64,000 bases of DNA from Pleodorina starrii (taxonomy: Eukaryota; Chlorophyta; Chlorophyceae; Chlamydomonadales; Volvocaceae). Made by a program: the position numbers and the translations under genes. Location: contig BRXU01000004.1 in the NCBI GenBank assembly GCA_030267565.1, positions 7,580,001-7,644,000 of the forward strand, given 5' to 3'. A model generated the notes under the pieces. It was not told where the DNA came from. It made no database searches and worked only from the letters and a program-made list of their open reading frames with translations. This document shows positions 55,310 to 64,000 of the stretch, piece after piece (the first letter of the stretch is position 1; every line of letters begins with the position of its first letter).

Positions 55310-57840
55310 CTAAAGGCGGCGCGCGCAGTACAACGTGACAGCCTCAATTACCACCGGCGGCACAGGCACGCTCTCGCCGACCGACGCTACCAGCGACCGC
55401 GTCGCCGCCACGACGCCCGCCGCCAGCATCCCGCCCGGGCACTGCAGCGCCTGCGGCTCGACGCGGGGGCCGTAAGACCCCAGCCCAAGCGGCGGCGCCG
55501 TCCAGTCCCCGTCGCCGCACCCTATCGCCATCTGGGTCGGCGGCCACTGCACGCCGTCAGTCTCCGCGCGGAGCGCATCGAAGCCGGTCGGGCATGACAT
55601 CACCGATGACGGCGGGGCGCTGCGCGGGACAATGGCGGCGGCCGCTTCCGCGGGGCTGCCGGGCATGCCCAGCAGCACGGGCCGGAACTGCACCGGGAAG
55701 CCCAAAAAGTCCACGACTCCGGCGTTCACCTCCGTCACCGGCCCGTAGTCCTGCAGCAGCCGGCGCCTGCTGACCCCGCCGCCGCCGCCGCCCTCGTCCA
55801 GGGGCACGGTGTGAGTATCGCAGTCCGCCCGTTGCTGCAGGTACAGCAGGCGCCGCGGCCGCGGCGCCAGGGGCATGTAGCTCCGGCACCTCAGTTTCCA
55901 GCTGGTGGCGTCGACGGCGCTTCCGACAAGCAGGGATGTGGCGTACTGCTGCCGGGGGCACAGCAGGCGCAGGAAAACGCGGCCCAGGGCGCCCGACAGC
56001 TGCATCGGCGACAGCTCGCCGACCGTGCCGGCCTTGTGATAGGTGCGGTTGCTGGGCTCGTAGGTGGGTGCGGCTGGCGGTAGCGACGGCGGGCGCGGCG
56101 AGGGTGGCGGTGGTAATGGCGGGCGCGGCGAGGGTGGCGGTAGCGACGGCGGGCGCGGTGAGGGCGGTGGTGGTGATGGCGGGCGCGGCGAGGGTGGCGG
56201 TAGCGACGGCGGGCGCGGTGAGGGCGGTGGTGGTGATGGCGGGCGCGGTGAGGGCGGTGGTGGCGATGGCGGGCGCGGCGAGGGTGGTGGTGGTGATGGC
56301 GGGCGCGGTGAAGGCGGTGGTGGCGACGGCGGGCGCGGCGAGGGTGGCGGCGGTGATGGCGGCTTGGCTGGTGGTGACAATGGGGATGGCGGCTTGGGTG
56401 AGGGCGGAGGCAGCAGAGGCGTCCGGGGCGGTGGCGGAGGCCTTGGCTTTGGTGGCGGTTTGGGAAAGGGCGGCGGTCGTGGCGGCCTGGGGGACGGTGG
56501 TGGCCGGGGCGAGGCCAGCGGCCTGGGTGGCGGCCGCAGTCGGGGGGATGGCGGCGGCCTGGGCGACGGCGGTGGCCTCGGCAACGTGGTCCGCGGGGCC
56601 CTTGGGGGCTGCTTGGGGGATGCAGCAGGCGAGGGAGCCGGCCACGGAGAACCTGGGGCGGGGCGGGGGGCGGCCTCAAGCAAGCTCCCTATGTTCTTCT
56701 GGGGGAACCTTCCCCAAACCGTTTCGTTGCCTCTGTAACTCTTCCCCAGCCCTCGCAAGCCACCCCGCCGTAACCATCCCTTCGGCACCAAGCAGCCAGC
56801 ATTGAGCTTCGACGGCCTGCTGTAATGTAGGTATGATGTAGGACGGCGTGGCAATGCCCACCCAAGGGACCAGCCGGTACTGAATGAGCCCTTGTACAGT
56901 GGACTCAAAACGTCAAAAGGATCACAGGTACTGTCAAGGGGTGGGTGTGCAGCGGCTTGGCAGGAAAGCGCAAGCGAAAGTCTCACGGAGAGGGACATAC
57001 GCACATACCTGGTGGAGGCTCTTCAGGCACTGAAGGCGGCGGCGAGAGCGTCGGCCCTGGGATGAGGGTTACGGGCTCCATTTCGTCGGGCTGGAGACGC
57101 CGAGGCGGGGGCGGTGGCGGAAGGGGAGGCGGCGGATCTGTGCTGAGAGTTACCGGTTCCAGGTCATTGGGCTGCAGGCGGCGAGGGGGCGGTGGAAAAG
57201 GGCCCGGGTCGACTGGTTGCCAGCCCAGGGGTGGCGGCGGTGACGGCGGATAGGATGGTGGCGGATCTGGGCTGAGGGATGGCGGATCCAAGTCGTCCGG
57301 CTGCAAGCCTCGCGGCGGCAGCGGTGATGGCGAGACGTCAGGCGACGGGTACGGATTCATGCTCGGCGGGTCCATGTCGTCCGGCTGCAAGCCTCGCGGC
57401 GGCGGCGGCGGCGGATAACTCAACGACGCTGGACGCAGGCTGGGTGGGTCCCAATTGCTAGGCGGCCCGTAAGCAGGCGGCGGGGAGGGTGACGGCGAGG
57501 CAGGCAGGGGCGACGGAGGCAGGCAGGGCCCCCACGACCCTGTCTCATCTGGCGGCGGACCGTTGACCTGTGACCCGGAGGAGCTGAGGCACGGAGGCCA
57601 GGGCGGCAGGCTCGGGCTGTCGGGTTCCGCCTCAACGGGCGCCAGGGAGGGCAGCTGAGGTGTGTGTGGGATGCGCGGCGGCGGCGGGGCCGGCAGTGGC
57701 GTCGGAGGCGGTGGGGGCGGCGGGATCTCCGGAGCCGCGCGCGGGGGAGGGCTGGCGCCGGGAAGGGGCGTCGGGGTCAGGGTACCTGCAGGCGGGATGG
57801 CAGCCGCCCCCGGGACCCGACTCAGCCGAGTAGGTGCATG

Positions 57841-57874
<34 letters not shown>

Positions 57875-60800
57875 GATGCGGAGCAGACAAGTGGCCGGGA
57901 AGCAGCACCGGCGCCGGGCAGGCAGGCAGGCGGGATTGCGCACCAGGTTGGTTGGTTGGTTGGTTGGTGAAACCGAGTGCCGGGCGCGGTCCATACTCCG
58001 TAGGAAGGACGGCAGCGCGGTCCCTGTTTCCTGGCCTTCCTCCCTCCCTCTACGTTTTCCTAATTACTTGCTAGGTCTAGCTCTCGTTTCGGGGGATAGG
58101 GTCAGGTCAGGTGCCGTTTTCGAAGTAGCCCGGGACGGGGCCGCGGCGCCCGCGCAACGGGCATGATTTGGGTGTGCAAGGGGTACAGTACAGGCGAACA
58201 CCGCCGGGGAGGGAGGGGCGGGAGGGAGGGGCAGGGCTTACCCAGGCAGTCGATGGCGACGGTCTGCGTCGCGGGGTCGCAGTCGGAGACCCCCCAGCCG
58301 TCGAAGCGGCAGGCAGCAAGGTAGCGCTCGAAGCCAGTGCAGGTCAGGCGGTCTGCGGGGGCCGCCCGGTTCAGCCGTTTGTTGGCAATGCAAGACCAGC
58401 AGGCACAAGACAGCGACCGAGGGCAGAGGGGGGGGAGACAAGCGAGGCAGCGGCGGTTGGGGGCAAATGGGGCAACGCCGCCCCTCACAGAGCAGAGCAA
58501 ACCACATCTACAGGGCGCCCTTGCGCCTCCCGCCAGCTGCGGCCCGTTCGAATTCCACCCTAGCCTTTCGCCGTTCGAATTCCACAAGCCGCCAGGCGCA
58601 GCAGTTACACGCACACACACAAGGGCTACGCACACAGATACCCTACAGCAGCACCATGCATGGCCGCATGGAGGGAACCGATTGATCCTCCCCAGCCCCC
58701 CCCCCCGGGCCGTATGCGCCGCGCCTCGACGATAGACAGCCCCTGCGCACACACAGCGCCTCAGCAGCAGCAGCACTTGCTTACCCATGAGGATGAGTCC
58801 ATCGCCCGCTCCGAACATGCTTCCGCCAATGGCGGCCGCCGCTGCCAGATTGGTGGTAAAGCCGAGCTGCCTGCGAACGCAGCCGACACTGCCGATGTGA
58901 GCGCACAAGCGTGCCCGGGAAAGCGCATGACTTGGGGGCTCAGGGAGGAAGGAGGGAGGGACTTCCTGAATGGTACAGTGACGGCCAACGGAGCGGTCCA
59001 CCCTGACGTGACGTGGAGGCCGCCCCCCGAACACCAACACAGGCGCTTCTTGTGCTTGCGTGCGGGACCCTGCCACCCATTGCGCTCCGGCGTTACGTTC
59101 ATTGCGAGCCTCGTCCGGCGATGCGGGGGCTTGGGCTCGACTTTAAGACATATACTTCCGGGCCGTCTGATCGCCTTCCAGTCTTTCCAAAGGCTTCCAG
59201 CCCACAGAAAGCCTTCCGGGCTCCCCAATTGCGAGGCGCCCCTCCGCGATGCATGCGCTCGCGCGACCCCGCCCGCCTCAACGCCCTCCGCTAGGTGGTG
59301 TTCCCACCACACCCTCCACGTACACACCGCCGGCACCGGTGCGGCCCTGGGCGCCTGCCTCCCCTGCTCCCACGTGTGTCCCGACCCAAGCTGCTCATAA
59401 GGCCCCCTCCGCACTACTCGCGCGCCCACCTGCACACCATTGCGGTGTTTTCAGGCCGCCAGCCGCGATCTGGAAGTAAAAGGGGGTGGGGGGAACAGTT
59501 GCAGGCGAGAGGGGTCACAAATCAAGGCGAGCCTGGCGCCTGGCGATGGCGGCATTGCCCCGCGCCACGGAAGCGCGTGCACCCCTCAGCCAGTATTGGG
59601 CTCATGTGTCGCAGCCTGTTGCGGCGAACCCCTGGCCACAAGTCAAACGACCTGCAAATGGGCGCTCCCTTTCTTTCCAGACAATAACTCCCCAGCACCG
59701 CCACCGCCACCCTGTCATTTAAGTTCTTCTCTCTTACCTTCCCGCCGCCCGCCTCCATGCCCAGAGCACGGGTTCGCGCCCGGCCCTCATCCCGCAAGTG
59801 AGGTCCGATCGGCGGCAGGCTGGCGCCTGGCCCCCACCCCCTCCCGCACCTCCCGCCCGGCCCCGGCGGCCCCGCGGGCTCACCGCATGCCGCGCCCCAC
59901 CGCCCCTCGTAGCCCAGCATCTCCAGCCGCCCCTGCGCCGGCGATGGGCCGTCCACGAGCTTGACGGGCTGCTCAGCCGCAGCGCCTGGGGGCCAATGCG
60001 CGGCGGGGGAAAGGAAGACGGGGAAAAAGAAGGGGGAAATGCCGTCACGGCCCAGGAGCCTCGATAGCTGGCTGCTGGCCGCATGTTAAGGCTGGGCCCA
60101 AATTATGGTAGGAGTTCAGGCCCCGAGAGGTAGCGCTAGAGGCTGTTGCCCGCATCCACACATTACAACTCTGCTCCATCCCACCGCGGGGTATTTGTCG
60201 TTTGGGTTGGTCCGGCGTGGACGCGGTCCCACATGTATTGGTATGATAACATGTTGTATGGCAAGGAATGCTGGGTCCTGGGTCCGTTCGCCAACGTCGC
60301 CTCAGTTCCACAAATCTCATCTGTCGAATCCCCCATTCCACCAGCCCAGTCGCACCATAACACACGACGGATACATCCTCAGCGTGACTGCAATCGTTCG
60401 GACTCCACTGAAGGCTTGAACAGCTGCCCATATTGGACTCCAGGCCGGCGCAACCCACACCCTTCAGGTGGATGGGGCCGCTGCCCTCGCCGAAGTACGC
60501 GCCCCAGTGCGCGCGACCACCGGCAAAGCCCAGCTGCCGGCACGCAACATTTGCATCTCGATCGTCAAAGCCGTCCTCTGCGCTTGCAAACGAAGGCCTG
60601 ATTAGGCGACGCCCGAGGCGCAACGTTTCGGTTACATGTGAGCGCGACTCACCGCAGACAGTTCCCCAAATACCGTTGTGCAGGACTTCCAAGCGGCCCT
60701 GTATGGGACCAGGCACCAAGCGGACAGAGACGGCTCCTGCAGCGAACGCAGGACGACGCAAGGCGCCGTCAACGCTGTTGCTGCTGGGGTTCAGCCTGGA

Positions 60801-60921
60801 GGGATACCATGGCCTGCCACCGACCTTGCAGCCGCCTGTGATGTTGCTCTTGCGCTGTCGCCCATGATAACGCTGTCGCGAATGCCAGCAGTGCAAGGCA
60901 TGGCGAAGTCTGTCTGACCAT
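55310..60921 (-). CDS. Secreted protein with two SRCR domains and proline-rich spacers
   Basis: Nine exons (60921-60825, 60736-60653, 60577-60356, 59985-59884, 59469-59430, 58870-58785, 58352-58242, 57785-57009, 56652-55310) sum to exactly 954 codons, 953 residues. Residues 1-24 are a signal peptide (CLALLAFATALSWATAQ). SRCR 1 (about 35-134) starts VRLVPGPIQGRLEVLHNGIW and includes DRDANVACRQLGF; SRCR 2 (about 140-247) includes ENTAMVCRQLGFTTN and LTCTGFERYLAACRFDGW. Each has six Cys, the group A pattern. Two Pro-rich regions follow: one with repeated RRLQPDEMEP / RGLQPDDLDP units, one with PSPRPPSPPP repeats, the hydroxyproline-rich wall-protein style. The last ~250 residues form a Cys-containing domain I do not recognise. 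Extracellular matrix or cell-surface binding is inferred; ligands are unknown. Confidence 0.88.
56088..56370 (-). repeat. 30-bp coding repeat, PSPRPPSPPP units
   Basis: About nine tandem 30-bp units with few changes ([16 protein letters not shown] variants), encoding an extensin-like rod. Confidence 0.9.
57840..57875. repeat. (CAT)n / (ATC)n microsatellite
   Basis: About 11 perfect trinucleotide copies in an intron of the SRCR gene. Confidence 0.95.
57946..57966. repeat. (GGTT)n short microsatellite
   Basis: Five GGTT copies in the same intron as the CAT repeat, the same unit as the 60-bp array in CCZ1. Confidence 0.85.
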
Positions 60922-61379
60922 GCCGTTAACAAAGCCGGTGACAGCTCAGCCTTTCATATGAGAAATGTAAAATTGGCTATCCCCGCTGTGTTCCTGAGCT
61001 CTCAAGAGAGCCCGGCGTGCGACAGTTAGAGAGCGCGGGAAGTGAAGACTCGGGTTAACAAAGCAGTCGAAGTCGCCCGCAAACGGCTTCGTCATAAAGA
61101 TAATTCGTATTTCTTGAAGTGTATTGTAATGGCCATACGGAACATAGCGTTTGCCGGAAATCCAACAAACCGAAAGAGAACCGGTATGCTGCGCCTGCGG
61201 TGCTAAAAACTGTTATTACGGGGCAAACGTTTCCGCAAATGCCAATCCATAAGGGTTTAGTAGACAACCTGGCTGCTCCTTCCAAGGTCTTCCGGGGCGC
61301 TCGTCGTCGTGTCTCGGCGCGAAACTCGGGGCACGACACCGTGGCGCAGACCCAGTCATGCATAAAGCACTAGCCAACT
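60922..61379. promoter_or_regulatory. Divergent promoter, SRCR gene / KU80
   Basis: 458 bp between start codons, clearly more AT-rich than flanking exons. No TATA box is convincing. Confidence 0.5.
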
Positions 61380-64000
61380 ATGGCGAATAAGAAGGTAAAT
61401 GGTTTACGCCCATGATACGCCGGCAACTTTTGGAAAGGGAACGCGCGAGTTGGGTACGTTAACGGCTGCCCACTCGGCTGCGGATCGCCGGGCTTGATTG
61501 ACTGCTCCCGCACTTAAGACGAAACTAAAAGGCCCCTTCACCCACTAAAAGTCTCGCTTCCATGATCGCAGCGCCGGCGTATTCTACCCAGCCCAGCCCC
61601 CCGTCCCGAGCCCTTGCCTCCCGCGCGCTTCTCCGCGAACATGCCAGCTGTCCACCACCACCGGCCTCCCCATCCCGCTCATCACGTCCTGCGTCGGACC
61701 AACTCGCCCCAACCTACTGATGACGTCATCTATCACCGTCGACCATTTTCCTGGGCCACTCGTCCCTCCCTGGATCTTCCTGGAGCTGCACGACCCAATT
61801 TGGCGCACCCCCATTCGTTCACCTCCTCTACTCGCAAAGCTCCGATTGTGCGGAGTTCATCTTCCCCGTCGCCTCGCTTCGTCTTCAGACCCGACCGCCA
61901 TGCCACTCTTCGACTCCCCCTCCTCGCTCCCCTTCCCTCCCCGCCGCTCCCCTCCCCTCCCCTTCCCTTCGTCTTTGCTCTCTCCCGTTACCTCCCCTCC
62001 CGCTCCGAAACCCCTCTCCCCCTTCCCACCCGACAGGACGTGTTGGTGCTGGTGCTAGATGTGGGGGATCACATGCAGCCCTACCTGCCGCTGATGCACC
62101 GAATGGTCTTCAACGTGCTCAACTGCAAGGTGAGGGCGGGGGCGAGGGCGGGGCGGGGGGGCGGGGCGGGGCGGTTGCTGGGGCAGGGCGGGGCGAGGCG
62201 AGGGCGCGGTGGGGCGAGGGCGGGAGCGGATGGAGGGGCTCCCGCCGGTATCCACCATGTCTTTGTTGGCGCTGCGTGGCTGTCACGTGTCACCCACCCC
62301 GGGCCCCTTTGCTGCCCCGCGCAACACCGAATCCGATGTCCCTAACCTGAACCCGGTCCGTATTCGAGCCTGGTCCCAACGCGCCCCTCCGTCCGCACCC
62401 GCCCGCGCCCGCGCACGCAGTTGCTGAGCAAGCCCAACCACGAAGTGGCTGTCGTACTGTACGGCACGAAATGTGAGCATGCGCGAGGATAGGTCGGGGC
62501 CGTTTGGGGCTGGGCGGGCGCAGCTCTGTGCGGGTAGTGGGCCTGGATGAGGTGAGGTCAGCTGCGGGTGAGGTGAGGGGCGGGTGGGGCGGCTTAACCG
62601 CTGCTCCACCCATCCACCCATCCATCTGTCCACTGAGGTGAGGTGGGATGAGGTGGGGTGAGGTGAGGTGAGGGGCGGTGATATTCCCGGGTCCACTGCA
62701 TAATGCGGTGGGCACCCTAACCCCTAAGCCCACCCACCCCCGGGCGCCTTGCTGGAAAGATTGATCCCCGTCCCGCTGCCCCTGCTCCGTGCTTCACACC
62801 CAACCCCTCCTTCCCCGGCTCCGGCCCCCAATCCCCGACCAGCCACCCGCCACAAGCTGTACGACCCGGACGACCCGGTGTCGTACCACCACGTCACCGT
62901 CCTGCGCCCGCTCCAAAACGTGTCCGACTACCTGGAACTCGAACGGTTCGCATTCGCCTCCGACCCACGGGTCGGTGGCGCCGCCGCCGCCGCCGCCGGA
63001 TACGCCGAAGCCGCGATCGAAGCCGAGCCGGAAGCCGACGACCCGAGTGCGCAGCCGGCGCCGGCGGCGGCGGCGGCGGCGCTGCTGGCGCGAGTGGAGG
63101 CCGCGGGCCTGGCGTGCGGCGACGCGGCGGCGGCGTGCGGCCGCGCTGCGCGGCTGTTCGGCCCGCCTGGTCCCAAGGCCGATTGGGCGGATGGGCTGGT
63201 GGTGGCTCTGGACCTTGTGGCCTCAGCGCTAGAGGAGCGATTCAATCCGACTGTGGATAGGAGGGAGGCGGCCAAGCTGGGGGTGGTGCGGGTGGTGCTG
63301 GTGTCTAACTTGCTGGGGCAGGTGCGGGGGACGTGCGAGAGGTGATGTGATAGTGGGGGGCTGCGATCTGGGGGGGGGCGATGATGGGGGGGGGGGCGGT
63401 GTGTGGGCGGGCAGAGGAGAAGGAGGAGAAGGAGGAGGAGGGGCTTGGGTCGGGCACCTGAGGCCGGGGCGCCAATGGATGGCAGGGCAGGGCTGGGTTC
63501 CCAGATATGGCATTGGGACTCGACAGGGGCAACCTCCCAGTCCCAATTACACACCTTCGGTCGTTCCTTTCTCTGCCCTGCTCCGTCCGCCACGTGGCAG
63601 ATCTCTTCACGAGCCCACCGCCTCCTCCTCCTCCTCCTCCTCCTCCTTCCTCCTCTCCCTCCCAGTCTGAGCCCTTTGAAGACGACTTCCGCGCCACCCT
63701 CGTGGACACATGCACCCACAAACGGATCCTCATTGAGGTGGCCTCCCTGGATCACTACGTGCCGCCACCACCACCGCCAGCGGCGTCGCCGCCGTCGCCG
63801 TCGCTGTCATCCGCTGCCGCCGACGGCTCGGGCGTGGACATGGACCTGGGCGGGGGCGGGGGCCGGGAGGAGCCGGGCGAGGCGGCTGTGCGGGTGGCGG
63901 GCCGCGGGGGCGGCGGCGAGGCGCTGGCGGCGCTGCCTGCTGAGCTGGCGGCCTCTCGGCGCCGCAATTTGGAGCAGCTGCATCTGCTGAAGAGCGAGAT
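61380..64000 (+). CDS. XRCC5: KU80 (XRCC5), DNA-end binding subunit, partial at right edge
   Basis: Five exons so far: 61380-61394, 62037-62129, 62421-62472, 62843-63321 and 63666 to the window end (about 324 residues). The N-terminal von Willebrand A-like domain reads MANKKDVLVLVLDVGDHM, then SKPNHEVAVVLYGTKSTRHK, YHHVTVLRPLQNVSDYLELE and WADGLVVALDLVASALEERF, the KU80 order. After VVLVSNLLGQ the frame continues with FEDDFRATLVDTCTHKRILI. KU80 with KU70 encircles DNA ends for non-homologous end joining and telomere care in the nucleus. The first coding exon is just 15 nt, inferred because ATG-GCG-AAT-AAG-AAG ends at a GTAAAT donor in the right phase. An Ala-rich insert of ~65 residues interrupts the vWA domain, and a Pro/Gly-rich insert follows DHYVPP. 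Confidence 0.88.

Noticed and set aside
55310..57785. Pherophorin identity for the Pro-rich protein
   Set aside because: The rod is pherophorin-like, but the flanking domains are SRCR and an unknown Cys module rather than paired pherophorin domains.

Overview
The window is nuclear DNA of a green alga of the Chlamydomonas/Volvox (volvocine) lineage. It is GC-rich and intron-dense. Proteins carry long Gly/Ala/Gln/Pro tracts, most intergenic gaps are 0.3-4 kb, and TGTAA, the usual chlorophyte poly(A) signal, lies downstream of several genes. Gene models below were built by joining open frames at GT-AG (once GC-AG) sites so that phases close and the family's conserved blocks come together. No RNA or homology search was available.

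Layout. 1-6004 (-): F-box/JmjC oxygenase with the start of a kinase-like tail, cut by the left edge. 6357-8144 (+): plastid-type PAP2 lipid phosphatase. 9777-12131 (-): flavin-reductase-like FMN protein. 13585-18041 (-): CCZ1, the vacuolar/endosomal Rab7 exchange-factor subunit. 19365-21917 (+): tRNA-binding EMAPII/AIMP1-like protein. 23569-28644 (-): DNA polymerase epsilon subunit 2 with a large C-terminal extension. 30812-31686 (-): TFIIA gamma. 32085-34220 (+): plastid inorganic pyrophosphatase. 37550-41770 (+): unrecognised 1249-residue protein. 45596-50744 (+): unrecognised 1329-residue coiled-coil protein. 53438-54625 (-): Golgi protein SYS1. 55310-60921 (-): secreted protein with two SRCR domains and proline-rich spacers. 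61380-64000 (+): KU80, cut by the right edge.

These are mostly single-copy housekeeping genes (transcription, replication, repair, trafficking, phosphate metabolism) with no operon-like logic. Three gene pairs are divergent with 350-460 bp between start codons (JmjC/PAP2, TFIIA gamma/pyrophosphatase, SRCR/KU80). PAP2 and the flavin reductase converge, possibly with overlapping 3' ends.

The most unusual signals are: a dispersed ~28-bp element (core ACCGCAGCGGAGAAGG behind an A-rich GTAAAAAGAA block) seen about a dozen times, almost always in introns; GGGT arrays starting exactly at many 5' splice sites; the POLE2 tail; the two lineage-type unknown proteins; the phase-1 modular SRCR gene; and several perfect inverted repeats in gene-free DNA. 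I saw no CRISPR array, no complete transposon and no tRNA or rRNA gene that I could defend.
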